Source: Actinomycetospora corticicola (lineage in GTDB: Bacteria; Actinomycetota; Actinomycetes; Mycobacteriales; Pseudonocardiaceae). Taken from it: DNA of 64,000 nucleotides. Position 1 is the first letter of the stretch; each line of letters starts with the position of its first letter. The notes below the pieces were generated by a model that searched no databases, had not been told where the DNA came from, and saw only the letters and a list, made by a program, of their open reading frames with translations. Location of the stretch: assembly GCF_013409505.1 (NCBI RefSeq), contig NZ_JACCBN010000001.1:2852001-2916000 (forward strand). The letters run 5' to 3'. Made by a program: the position numbers and the translations under genes. Shown here one piece after another: positions 54,176 through 62,231 of this stretch.

Positions 54176-54230
54176 GGTTGTTCCGTGACCTCCTGTGCTC
54201 ACGTGCAGACGGCTCCCCGGGAGCCTGGTG

Positions 54231-54350
54231 GCTACCGACGGGTAACAACGCCTCTGACCCGACTGTCCCACGTCCTCGCCCCGAGAGCGACGTGGCGTAC
54301 CCCTCTCATGTTACTCGTGAGTAGGTAGTAGGGAGCTACTGGCGGGTAAC
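54231..54350. promoter_or_regulatory. Operator-like dyads in the etfB divergent region
   Basis: Two nearly identical 16-mers, GCTACCGACGGGTAAC (54231-54246) and GCTACTGGCGGGTAAC (54335-54350), are palindromic in their ends (TACC/GGTA). A third dyad TACTC-GT-GAGTA (54312-54323) lies between. They sit in the 227-bp gap between etfB and a divergent small gene and look like repeated operators of one dimeric regulator, perhaps TetR type. Confidence 0.6.
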
Positions 54351-54402
54351 TTGGGGGCCGTACGCTGATGTGGACACAACGGATTCCCGGTAGGAGATCA
54401 CC

Positions 54403-54558
54403 GTGCCCGGTCTGTTCAGCAAGGTCTCGGAGTTCCTCAAGAGCCCGCAGGGCCGCAAGTACACCGACCAGGCGAAGCGCTACGCCTCGGACCCGAAGAA
54501 CCGCCAGAAGGCGCAGGATCTGTTCAAGCGCTTCGGCGGCGGGGGCAAGAAGCACTGA
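54403..54558 (+). CDS. 51-residue basic protein of unknown function
   Basis: Encoded from a GTG with TAGGAGATCACC upstream: MPGLFSKVSEFLKSPQGRKY, then TDQAKRYASDPKNRQKAQDLF and KRFGGGGKKHstop. It is a strongly basic amphipathic helix with a Gly-Lys tail. Similar short proteins occur widely in actinobacteria near etf or division genes, but no function is known to me. It is divergent from etfB and shares the dyad-rich promoter region. Confidence 0.75.
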   Translation: MPGLFSKVSEFLKSPQGRKYTDQAKRYASDPKNRQKAQDLFKRFGGGGKKH

Positions 54559-55773
54559 TCAGGTGACGGCCACCGCCCGGCCGGCGCGGAACACCGCGCG
54601 CAGCCGGGCGGAGAGGTCGTCCAGCCCGGCCCCGCGGGTGAGCGACCCGTCGAGCACACAGAGGTCCGCGGCGAGGCCGGGGGCCACCCGGCCGGTCTCG
54701 TCGCCGAGGCCCAGCAGGCGGGCGCCGGCCGAGGTCGACGCGGCCACGACCGCCTCCGGCGCCATCCCGCACGCCGCCATGAGCGGCAGCTCCTCGAGGT
54801 TCCGGCCGTGCGGTCCGACGCCCGAGTCCGTGCCCATGGCGATCCGCACGCCCGCGTCGACCGCCCGTCGGATCGAGTCGACGTGCACGTCGACGACGGC
54901 CGCCGCCTTGGCGACGACCTCCGCGGGGAGCCGCGCCCCCTGCTCGGCGGCCTCGAGCACGGCCCGGGGCGCGACGAGCGTCGGTACGAGCACGGTGTCG
55001 TGCTCGAGCATCAGGGCGATCGCCTCGTCGTCGAGGAAGATGCCGTGCTCGATCGAGCGGACCCCGGCCCGCACCGCGTTCTTCACCCCGAGCGCGCCCT
55101 GCGCGTGCGACATCACCTCGCGCCCCTGCGCGGCGGCCTCGGCGACCACGACCGCGATCTCCTCCGGCGAGAACTGGGTGTGCTCGGGATCGTCGCCGGG
55201 CGAGAGCACCCCGCCCGTCGAGCAGATCTTCACCACGTCCGCGCCGGCCCGCAGCACCTCGCGGACCTTCCGCCGGACGCCGTCGATGCCGTCGCACACC
55301 CCGTCGGGCCGTCCCGGGTGCGGCAGCGAGAGCGGGACGCAGTGCCCGGAGGGCAGCCAACCGTCGGAGTGGCCGCCGGTCTGCCCGAGGATCGTCACCG
55401 CGATGCGCATCCGCGGTCCCTCGACGAGCCCGTCCTCGACCGCGCGGCGCACCCCGGCGTCCGCGCCGCCCGCGTCCCGCACCGTCGTGACCCCCGCCCG
55501 CAGCGTCGCGGTGAGGTTCCGCGCCGCCGCGAAGAACTGGTAGCTGAACGGCGTGGCGAGCCGCGCCATGAGGTCGACCCCGGAGCTGGTCACGTGGACG
55601 TGGGCGTCGACGAAGCCCGGCGTGATCGTGGCCCCGGCGCAGTCGAGTGCCTCGTCGCCGTCGAGACCCGACCCGACGTCGAGAATCCTGCCGTCCTCGA
55701 CGACGACGTCGGCGCGCCCGGCCGGGGCGCCAGTGCCGTCGAGCACCGTCCCGCCGTGCAGCAGCAACCTCAC
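54559..55773 (-). CDS. Metal-dependent amidohydrolase (imidazolonepropionase/prolidase-like)
   Basis: 404 residues of the amidohydrolase superfamily. Metal ligands: ITPGFVDAHVHVTSSG (HxH), the Lys-bearing DVVKICSTGGVLSPGDDPEH, SHAQGALGVKNAVRAG, SIEHGIFLDDEAI and MGTDSGVGPHGRN. This group includes Xaa-Pro and other dipeptide hydrolases. Last gene of the 58584-54559 operon; GTG 55773 with GGAGG upstream overlaps the symporter stop. It ends one base from the convergent 51-residue gene. Confidence 0.87.
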   Translation of the reverse strand: MRLLLHGGTVLDGTGAPAGRADVVVEDGRILDVGSGLDGDEALDCAGATITPGFVDAHVHVTSSGVDLMARLATPFSYQFFAAARNLTATLRAGVTTVRDAGGADAGVRRAVEDGLVEGPRMRIAVTILGQTGGHSDGWLPSGHCVPLSLPHPGRPDGVCDGIDGVRRKVREVLRAGADVVKICSTGGVLSPGDDPEHTQFSPEEIAVVVAEAAAQGREVMSHAQGALGVKNAVRAGVRSIEHGIFLDDEAIALMLEHDTVLVPTLVAPRAVLEAAEQGARLPAEVVAKAAAVVDVHVDSIRRAVDAGVRIAMGTDSGVGPHGRNLEELPLMAACGMAPEAVVAASTSAGARLLGLGDETGRVAPGLAADLCVLDGSLTRGAGLDDLSARLRAVFRAGRAVAVT

Positions 55774-57194
55774 GGGGCGACCTCCTGCGGGACGGGCCGC
55801 CGGGCGCGGCGCTCGAGCAGGGCGCCGATCCCGACGACGACGAGGTTGGGCACGAGCGCGATCAGACCCTCGTTGACCGTGCCCGAGTAGGGCCCGAACG
55901 TCAGCGCCACCACCACGACCTCCCCCACCGCGAGCCCCGCCACCACCGGGCGCAGGCCCACCCACCGGCGCGCGAAGAGGGCGAGGACGAGCGCGGGGAC
56001 GAGCTGGTCGAGACCCGAGTAGGTCAGCAGCAGGAGGTTGGCGAGCAGGTCGGGCCGCACGATCGCCAGCACGAGGGCGAGGGCCGTCAGCCCGACCACC
56101 GAGGCCTGGTTCACCCGGGTCTCGGCCCGCGGCGTCGTCGTGCGCACCACGTTGCGGGCGACCAGAGAGGACATCCCGATGATGAGACCGGCGGCCGGGA
56201 CCATGGCGGTCGCCGCCGTCGCCACGACCACCACGCCGACGAACCACGGCGGGAAGGCCTGTGCGGCGAGGGCGAGGAGGGCGCCGTTGCTGCTCGTCGT
56301 CGGGGGCAGCGTGGTGAGCGCGACGAACCCGATGATCATCGGGATGACGATGCAGACGGAGTAGACGGGCAGGAAGGCGTAGTTGCGGCGGACGGCGCGC
56401 TCCGACCCGGCGGAGAGCAGGGCGGGCCACATGTGCGGGAGCGTCAGGAAGAGCACCCCGATGGTCGAGGCGACGGTCGAGGAGATGAAGTACCCGGCGT
56501 CGTACTCCCCGGCGTGGATCGTGAGCATGCGCGGGGCGTCGGCGAGCACCCGCTCGAAGGTCGCCCCGATGCCGCCGTTGACCTCGGCCGGGATCACCAC
56601 CAGCAGGACGACGAGCACGACGAGCATGAGCGCGTCCTTGAGGTAGGACGTCGTCGCGACGCCCCGGATACCGGCCCACAGCACGAAGGCCACGGTGAGC
56701 ACGAACGCGACGACCATGCTCACGGTGCCGTTCGCCTTGGCGCCGGTGGCGAGCTGCACGGCGAGCCCGAGGCCGGTGATCTGCAGCTGCAGGTAGGGCA
56801 GCAGGAAGAGCACGCCCAGGACCGCGACGAGCGTGCCGAACGCGCGGGAGCCGAAGAAGTCGGCGAGGAAGTCGGCCTGCGTGACCTGACCCCGTTCCCT
56901 GGCCCGGCGCCACACGACCGGGCCGAGGAAGTACAGGCCCGCGTAGGCCAGCGGGACGTAGGGCAGGGCGTAGAGGGCGGCCGCGCCGCCGGCGAACGCC
57001 AGTCCGGCCATGCCGAGGAACGTGAAGGTCGTGAAGACCTCGCCGGCCTGGAGGAACCACATGGTCCACGCGCCGAAGCGTCGGCCCCCGACCGCCCAGT
57101 CCGAGACGTCGGAGATCGCCCCCCGCCGCCCCGCGAACCCGACCGCGGCGATCACCACGATGCCGATGCCGGTGACCACCAGGACGGTGCTCAT
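55770..57194 (-). CDS. Sodium:solute symporter family transporter
   Basis: 474 residues with about 13 membrane helices. SDWAVGGRRFGAWTMWFLQAGEVFTTFTFLGMAGLAFAGG near the N-terminus and VVVATAATAMVPAAGLIIGMSSLVARNVV later are SSS hallmarks. With the coupled DUF3311 protein and two amidohydrolases it likely imports an acylated amino acid or peptide. The ATG overlaps the DUF3311 stop. Confidence 0.9.
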   Translation of the reverse strand: MSTVLVVTGIGIVVIAAVGFAGRRGAISDVSDWAVGGRRFGAWTMWFLQAGEVFTTFTFLGMAGLAFAGGAAALYALPYVPLAYAGLYFLGPVVWRRARERGQVTQADFLADFFGSRAFGTLVAVLGVLFLLPYLQLQITGLGLAVQLATGAKANGTVSMVVAFVLTVAFVLWAGIRGVATTSYLKDALMLVVLVVLLVVIPAEVNGGIGATFERVLADAPRMLTIHAGEYDAGYFISSTVASTIGVLFLTLPHMWPALLSAGSERAVRRNYAFLPVYSVCIVIPMIIGFVALTTLPPTTSSNGALLALAAQAFPPWFVGVVVVATAATAMVPAAGLIIGMSSLVARNVVRTTTPRAETRVNQASVVGLTALALVLAIVRPDLLANLLLLTYSGLDQLVPALVLALFARRWVGLRPVVAGLAVGEVVVVALTFGPYSGTVNEGLIALVPNLVVVGIGALLERRARRPVPQEVAP

Positions 57195-57385
57195 GCGTCG
57201 TCCTCCGGGCGCGTGAACTCGAGCGCGGCGAGGACCGGGGTGATGAGCAGGACGAGCACGCTCATCCACACCATGATCGCCGGGAGCCCGAACCACAGGG
57301 TCGGGGTGTTGACGAAGGGCAGCAGCGGGCTGAGCAGCAGCCCGAGGGTGATGAGTCCGAGCAGGACGTAGCAGGTCGGCTTCAC
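57191..57385 (-). CDS. DUF3311 small membrane protein
   Basis: 64 residues with two membrane helices: KPTCYVLLGLITLGLLLSPLLPFVNTPTLWFGLPAIMVWMSVLVLLITPVLAALEFTRPEDDA. DUF3311 proteins are habitual small partners of SSS transporters. GTG start overlaps the M20 gene stop (GTGA), and its stop overlaps the symporter ATG. Confidence 0.88.
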   Translation of the reverse strand: MKPTCYVLLGLITLGLLLSPLLPFVNTPTLWFGLPAIMVWMSVLVLLITPVLAALEFTRPEDDA

Positions 57386-58584
57386 GACGGCGCTCCCGCG
57401 ACCGGTCCGCGCGCGAGCGCACGGCGGGCGAGTTCGGCGTGCAGCAGCACGCCGTCGGTCATGACCGCCTCGTCGAACACGGCCCGCGGGCTGTGGTTGG
57501 ACGGGGTCCGCTTCGGGTCCCCGACCGCGGCGCCGAGCAGGCAGAACGCTCCGGGCACCGCGTCGAGCACCCGGGAGAAGTCCTCCGCGCCCGCCTCGGG
57601 GTGGGCCATCCCGACCACCCGGTCCGGCCCGAGCAGCTCGCTCGCGACCTCCGCGGCGAAGGCGGCCTCGGCGCCGTCGTTGACCGTGGCCGGGTACTCG
57701 CCGGCGACGACGACCTCCGCCTCGCAGCCGTGGGCCCGCGCGATGTCCCGGCACACCTGCGGCAGGAGCTCGAGCATCCGCTCGCGGGCCACGGCCGAGA
57801 AGGTGCGGACGGTCGCCTCGAAGAACGCGGAGTCGGGGATGATGTTGCTCTTCGTCCCGCCTTCGATCCGGCCGACGGTGAGGACGACGGGGTCGAACAC
57901 GTCGAAGCGGCGGGTGACCATGGCGTGGAGCCCCGAGATGACCTCGGCGAGCGCCGAGATGGGATCGCGGGTCCGGAACGGCGACGAGCCGTGCCCCCCG
58001 GCCCCGTGCACCGTGACCCCGACGGTGGCACGCGCGGCCATCACCGTGCCGGGGCGGGTGTTCAGGGTCCGCGGGGTGTAGGTCGACGCCATGACGTGGA
58101 GGCCGTAGGCGCTGGACACACGGGGACCGGCCGCGTCGAGGACCCCCTCGTCGACCATGGAGGACGCGCCGTCCCAGCCCTCCTCCCCCGGCTGGAACAT
58201 GAACACGACGTCGCCCTGCAGCGAGTCGCGGTGGGCGCTCAGCACCCGGGCGGCCCCGACGAGCATCGCGGTGTGCAGGTCGTGGCCGCACGCGTGCATC
58301 GCGCCGGGGACCTCGCTGGTGAACGGTTCGCCGCTCTGCTCGTCGACGGGGAGGGCGTCCATGTCGCCGCGCAGCAGCACGGCCCGGTCGCGGCTCGCGC
58401 CACGGAGGACCGCGGTGACGCTCGTGGTGGACGTGCCGGTCGTGATCTCCAGCGGCAGGCCGTCGAGCGCCTCCAGGACCGTCTCCTGCGTGCGCGGCAG
58501 CTGCAGCCCCAGCTCCGGGGCACGGTGCAGACGCCGCCTGAGTTCCACGAGGTCGCCGGAGACGGCCTCCACGTCGTCGCGCAT
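57382..58584 (-). CDS. M20 family amidohydrolase (hippurate hydrolase-like)
   Basis: 400 residues. Zinc ligands are visible in GAMHACGHDLHTAMLVGAARVL, FQPGEEGWDGAS and EAGAEDFSRVL, with RGDMDALPVDEQSGEPF ahead. The dimerisation domain contains HGAGGHGSSPFRTRDPISALAEVI. It releases amino acids from N-acyl derivatives. First gene of the four-gene operon (M20, DUF3311, symporter, amidohydrolase), all linked by 4-nt overlaps. Confidence 0.9.
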   Translation of the reverse strand: MRDDVEAVSGDLVELRRRLHRAPELGLQLPRTQETVLEALDGLPLEITTGTSTTSVTAVLRGASRDRAVLLRGDMDALPVDEQSGEPFTSEVPGAMHACGHDLHTAMLVGAARVLSAHRDSLQGDVVFMFQPGEEGWDGASSMVDEGVLDAAGPRVSSAYGLHVMASTYTPRTLNTRPGTVMAARATVGVTVHGAGGHGSSPFRTRDPISALAEVISGLHAMVTRRFDVFDPVVLTVGRIEGGTKSNIIPDSAFFEATVRTFSAVARERMLELLPQVCRDIARAHGCEAEVVVAGEYPATVNDGAEAAFAAEVASELLGPDRVVGMAHPEAGAEDFSRVLDAVPGAFCLLGAAVGDPKRTPSNHSPRAVFDEAVMTDGVLLHAELARRALARGPVAGAPS

Positions 58585-58648
58585 GGATGCGGAAGCTACG
58601 CATCCATCGGGTCGTTCGTCACGTGGTGTCCCACGCGCGCTGTCAGCC

Positions 58649-58691
58649 GTGGCACTCCGCTGACGTCCGGTGTCAGCGGCGCGCCACGCTC
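58649..58691. repeat. 43-bp hairpin element, copy 2, at a stop codon
   Basis: Reverse-orientation partner of 42617-42659 (35 of 43 identical). As in the other copy, the first bases belong to the TGA stop of a gene (minus-strand gene 58690-59211). Contains the inner inverted repeat GCTGAC / GTCAGC. Confidence 0.75.
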
Positions 58692-59211
58692 AGGTCCGCC
58701 GGCCCAGCGCCCGGCGCACCAGGACGATCTCGGCGACCGACGGGCTGCCGGGACGTCGCTCGACGTGCACGTCGTCGACGAAGCAGAGTTCGGCCAGGCG
58801 GTGGCGACGGTCCGCGAGGTGACGGAACTCGACCCCGACCGGTAGCCAGAGCCGGACCACCACGCCGCGCGAGCGGGCCGCGCTGCGCAGCACGTGCGGC
58901 ACGCGGCCCCTCGGGTCGGTGATGCGGAGCGCCAGCAGCGCGGCCCGGAGCCGACGCTCCAGGACCAGGCGCCACGCCTGGTCCACGACGAGATCGCGCA
59001 CCTCGGGCACGCTGGTGCTCGCCAGGACGACGGCGGTCACCACGGCCACGTCCTCCAGGGAGCCGGTGGCGAGCCACACGCCGGCCGGGATGCTCGCGGC
59101 CGCCGCGGCGAGGCCGGCAACGGTGCGGTGCCGCAGGGCGACCCACCACGGCGCCGAGGACTCCCGGGGGTGCGGGCGGTCTTCCCAGTCGCCCGGGTCC
59201 GGGCGCTTCAC
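58690..59211 (-). CDS. Membrane protein resembling actinobacterial ICE-associated proteins
   Basis: 173 residues. One or two hydrophobic segments (HRTVAGLAAAAASIPAGVWLATGSLEDVAVVTAVVLAST) are followed by a domain with RGRVPHVLRSAARSRGVVVRLWLPVGVEFRHLADRRHRLAELCFVDDVHVERRPG. This layout recalls proteins encoded next to TraB/FtsK-like genes in integrative conjugative elements of actinomycetes, but none of those partners is present, so it may be a remnant or an independent gene. The GTG at 59211 is the likely start; the frame stays open to 59274. Confidence 0.55.
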   Translation of the reverse strand: MKRPDPGDWEDRPHPRESSAPWWVALRHRTVAGLAAAAASIPAGVWLATGSLEDVAVVTAVVLASTSVPEVRDLVVDQAWRLVLERRLRAALLALRITDPRGRVPHVLRSAARSRGVVVRLWLPVGVEFRHLADRRHRLAELCFVDDVHVERRPGSPSVAEIVLVRRALGRRT

Positions 59212-59512
59212 GGCGCACCCCGCGGTGCGGTGGAGGTGAGAGCATCGATCCGGTGCGACATGCCGGCCCCCCAAGGCTCGTGCAGCGATGTCAGTTCATG
59301 GTGAACATTGGCACCTACTCTGTCACCTACTTTGTTCCCTACCTTTTGATAACGCTACCTACCGTGCCGAAGCTGCCACTTCGGCCGGCAGCTGCCCGCC
59401 ACACAGGGGGAAATCGGCCCCCGTCCGGCCTCAAGTCCCCCACTTCACCGGCCGATGTCACTAAGGTGCGCGGCGTGATCGGTTCAGCGGCCTACCTGAG
59501 GTAGGTGACATC
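59212..59512. promoter_or_regulatory. Divergent control region with ACCTAC boxes
   Basis: A 301-bp region, less GC-rich in the middle, between the divergent 58690 gene and the HTH gene. It contains boxes CACCTACT (59312-59319, 59324-59331), CCTACC (59338-59343), TACCTACC (59356-59363), and a perfect 15-bp palindrome CCTACCT-G-AGGTAGG (59491-59505) that ends 7 bases before the GTG of the HTH gene. The common core is ACCTAC/GTAGGT, spaced 12-18 bp in the upstream group. These are probably binding sites of the HTH protein itself. Confidence 0.65.
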
Positions 59513-60742
59513 GTGACGCGGGGTGGCCCGGAGCTGGCCGAGGAGTTCGCGCGCGCGCTGCGGCGGCTCCGTCTCGCCTCCGGCATGACCCAGCAGGCCG
59601 TGGCGGATGCGTTGTCCGTCCGACGCCCCACCTTCACGCAGTGGGAGAGCGGTCGATATCTGCCGTCCGAGCGCAACATCGCCGCCCTCGACGACCTGCT
59701 GCGGTCCGACGGCGAGCTCGCTCGCGTCGTCGACCCTCAGCCGTCCACGGTCGCTGCCACGCCGGAACCGACGACGCCGTCGGCGTACGAGGTCTTCCGA
59801 CGGGTCGGTCGCACTCTCGTCGACGAGATGGCCCGGGACGACGACGGCCACCCCGTGGGGTGGCGTCGGGACTTCGGGCAGCGGCCGGCGAGTCCGCTCA
59901 GCACCGCGACCGGAATCCGCCTGCTCACCATCGTCGACACCCCCTTCGTCGACCTCGGGCGGCTGGGCAGGTCGCTCGCCGCGATGGAGGACAGCAGCGG
60001 CGGCTGGGGCGCCCGGGGCTTCCGCGGTCGCCCCGAGGTGACGGCACTGGTGATGGACGCGCTCGCACGGATCGGGGGACCCCTGGACCTCGATCGTCTC
60101 GTCCCGATCCTCGACCGACAGACGACGGCGCGGTCATTGGGGCAGGTCCACGTGACCTCCGAGGTCCTCCGGAGCCTCGCCCCGCTGCGGACGGACGCCG
60201 ACCTGACGAAACGAGCGGTGCACGCGCTGCTGGGCACACGCCTGGAGAACGGGGCCTGGCCGGAGAAGCGAGCCACCCGGTCCGGCATCACCCCGCAGTC
60301 CTCACCCGCCCACACCGCTCGGGCCGTCATCGCGCTCCGGACCTACTGCGACTGCGGCGGCGAGGAGGAGGCCACCGAGGTCGGAAGTGCGCTCGACGAG
60401 GCCACGACCTGGCTCGCCGGCCAACAGGACTTCTACTACCCGGTCCGCGAGAACCTCGAGCCGTCGCCCGAGGACCCCGAGTACGGGGACCTCGAGATCC
60501 GGCACTTCACCGGCGCCCTGGTCGCCCAGGCACTGCTCCGTCACCGCCCCACGAGCCGTACCGCCATCGACGCCGCCGTCGATGCGACGTGGCAGCACTA
60601 CTGGCGCGCCGCGGGCCTGTGGGCCTGGCCCAACGGCGACACCCCGATCTGGATGCAGCACGAGGGCGTGCTCGCGATCCTGTTGCTCCTGCAGCGCCGG
60701 CACCACGCTCCCCCTGCCGAGCCGGCCATCCCACTCCGTTGA
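59513..60742 (+). CDS. XRE-family HTH protein fused to alpha/alpha-toroid (terpene cyclase-like) domain
   Basis: 409 residues. Residues about 8-65 are an XRE/Cro HTH (EEFARALRRLRLASGMTQQAVADALSVRRPTFTQWESGRYLPSERN). From about 105 on the protein consists of paired helices with the repeats GGWG, RSLAAMEDSSGGWGARGFRGRPEVTALVMDALARIGG, LGTRLENGAWPEKRATRSGITPQSSPAHTARAVIALRTY and AWPNGDTPIWMQHEGVLAILLLL, as in squalene-cyclase/prenyltransferase-like toroids. The DxDD catalytic motif of cyclases is not evident, so the toroid probably senses a ligand. The likely leaderless or weak-site GTG lies right after a palindrome, suggesting autoregulation. A cupin-like gene follows 11 bp later. Confidence 0.75.
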   Translation: MTRGGPELAEEFARALRRLRLASGMTQQAVADALSVRRPTFTQWESGRYLPSERNIAALDDLLRSDGELARVVDPQPSTVAATPEPTTPSAYEVFRRVGRTLVDEMARDDDGHPVGWRRDFGQRPASPLSTATGIRLLTIVDTPFVDLGRLGRSLAAMEDSSGGWGARGFRGRPEVTALVMDALARIGGPLDLDRLVPILDRQTTARSLGQVHVTSEVLRSLAPLRTDADLTKRAVHALLGTRLENGAWPEKRATRSGITPQSSPAHTARAVIALRTYCDCGGEEEATEVGSALDEATTWLAGQQDFYYPVRENLEPSPEDPEYGDLEIRHFTGALVAQALLRHRPTSRTAIDAAVDATWQHYWRAAGLWAWPNGDTPIWMQHEGVLAILLLLQRRHHAPPAEPAIPLR

Positions 60743-60753
60743 CGCGAGGATCG

Positions 60754-61455
60754 ATGACCTCTCCGCACTCCCTCACCGCGGCCCCCGTTCTCCGCGGTGC
60801 CGTCGCCGCGCGACCTGACGACCTCGACGAACTCGCCGCGCGGGTCACGGACGTGGCGGGGAACCCGTCGTTCGCCGTCCTGCTCGCGAACCTTCCGTAC
60901 TCACCCGGGGCGCTCGCGGAGATCGCGGCCCGCTCGTACTGGCACAGCAACGGCTTCGCGAAGATCGTCCTGGCCACGGACGACGACGGCGAGGACGGCG
61001 GCAAGCTCCGACTGCACGTCTGGCCCGAGGCGCTGGACGACGCACCACGGGGAGAGAGCGACCCGCACGGACACCGCTGGGACTTCGCCTCCACCGTGCT
61101 CGTCGGGAAGGGGTTCGACGTCGTCGAGTACCAGCTCGTCGAGCAGGGCGGTGACCTCTACGGCGGGTACGAGTACGACCCCCGGACCGGCCTGCGCGGC
61201 GGGATCGAGGTCCAGCTGCAGGCGGGTCCGTCCCTGCTGCGCCCGGTCGGTGACGTCTACCGATGCCCGACCGACGTGCTGCACACCGTCGAGCCTCGCG
61301 GCCGTGGGGTCGCCGCGACCCTCGTTCTCCAGGGCCCGGTCGTCCACGACTCGACGTGGGTCTACCGGCGCGAGCCGCTGCGCTACGGGCGTCCGCGCGC
61401 GCTGCGTCCGGACGAGGTGGCGCGCCTGGTCACCCTCGTCCTGAACCGCCTCTGA
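60754..61455 (+). CDS. Cupin-like protein encoded with the HTH-toroid regulator
   Basis: 233 residues. After a helical N-terminus, ESDPHGHRWDFASTVLVGKG gives a cupin-type metal motif (His105, His107, Asp110) and DVLHTVEPRGRG supplies His177, the expected third side. The strands DVVEYQLVEQGGDLYGGYEYDPRTG and GVAATLVLQGPVVHDSTWVYRREP complete a beta-barrel. It resembles cysteine-dioxygenase-like cupins only loosely. ATG 60754 with GAGG upstream. Presumably the enzyme or sensor partner of the regulator before it; the reaction is unknown. Confidence 0.6.
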   Translation: MTSPHSLTAAPVLRGAVAARPDDLDELAARVTDVAGNPSFAVLLANLPYSPGALAEIAARSYWHSNGFAKIVLATDDDGEDGGKLRLHVWPEALDDAPRGESDPHGHRWDFASTVLVGKGFDVVEYQLVEQGGDLYGGYEYDPRTGLRGGIEVQLQAGPSLLRPVGDVYRCPTDVLHTVEPRGRGVAATLVLQGPVVHDSTWVYRREPLRYGRPRALRPDEVARLVTLVLNRL

Positions 61456-61458
61456 GGA

Positions 61459-61974
61459 TCACTCCGGCCTGCGGTGCCGGCCACCCGCCTCGCGCACCGG
61501 GTGCGGCGTGCGCACGGGCTGACGCGCCGCGGGCGCCGGTGGGAGCGCGAGCATCTCGACGGGCGCCGCGAGCGCCTTCTGCGCCGCCGGCGTCGGCATC
61601 CCGGCGCGCAGCAGGCGCACGAGCACCTCGTACCACTGCATCAGGACCGCCCACGGCGTCGGACCGGCCGGCCGGGCCTCGCGCCGACGACGGGTGACCG
61701 CCTCGCGGCACGGGCGGCAGACGTGGGCGCCCGTGGCCCCGAGCGGCGCCGGGTCGACCACGACCCCGCACAGGCTCATGGGGGGCGTCCCGGTGCGGTT
61801 CGTCTGCTCGAGCTCGGTCGCCATCACCGCGTGCTCGGTCCGGTCGGTGCAGGACGTCATCGACAGCGGACGGTCACCGGGCACGGGCGGCGGCCACGCT
61901 CCCCATGCGCCGGGCGGTCGACCCTCGACCGCTGGACGCGCCTCACGGACCTTTCGGCGCGCCTCGATCGTCAT
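61459..61974 (-). CDS. Small CxxC protein of unknown function
   Basis: About 171 residues, mostly disordered (Pro, Arg, Ala). A short centre contains SLCGVVVDPAPLGATGAHVCRPCREAV, a possible single zinc or redox site (Cys..CxxC), followed by a helix WAVLMQWYEVLVRLLRAG. The start is uncertain: ATG codons at 62097, 61974, 61860 and 61824 are all in frame and none has a good ribosome site. It is convergent with the cupin gene, 3 bp apart. The protein-like centre makes it a plausible gene; the function is not known. Confidence 0.5.
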   Translation of the reverse strand: MTIEARRKVREARPAVEGRPPGAWGAWPPPVPGDRPLSMTSCTDRTEHAVMATELEQTNRTGTPPMSLCGVVVDPAPLGATGAHVCRPCREAVTRRRREARPAGPTPWAVLMQWYEVLVRLLRAGMPTPAAQKALAAPVEMLALPPAPAARQPVRTPHPVREAGGRHRRPE

Positions 61975-62178
61975 GAGTCCATTCTGGGGCCACGACCCGC
62001 GACCCGTCGGACGGACCGTGCCGCCCGTAGGGGTGAACTTCGGGCGACCGGGAGACGACCTCCCGCCACCCGACCGGTCGCGCGGGGAGATCGACACTGC
62101 TCCGACCGCGCGGTCTGCCGACCGTCACCAATCGGACACCACGCGTGATCCGTCCGACGATGGACCGACGTCCGTCTG

Positions 62179-62197
62179 ACAGGTTAGCCTCGCCTAA
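62179..62197 (+). promoter_or_regulatory. Iron box (IdeR/DmdR type)
   Basis: ACAGGTTAGCCTCGCCTAA matches the 19-bp actinobacterial iron-box consensus (TTAGGTTAGSCTAACCTAA) in 15 positions. It lies 35 bases before the ATG of the ornithine hydroxylase gene, so siderophore genes here are likely repressed by an IdeR/DmdR1 homologue when iron is plentiful. Confidence 0.85.
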
Positions 62198-62231
62198 CTC
62201 GACGCCCGAGTCCCTCGTCGGAAGGACCCTG

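Noticed and set aside
54360-54402. Promoter -35/-10 for the 51-residue gene
   Set aside because: TACGCT is -10-like but no convincing -35 is at the right distance.
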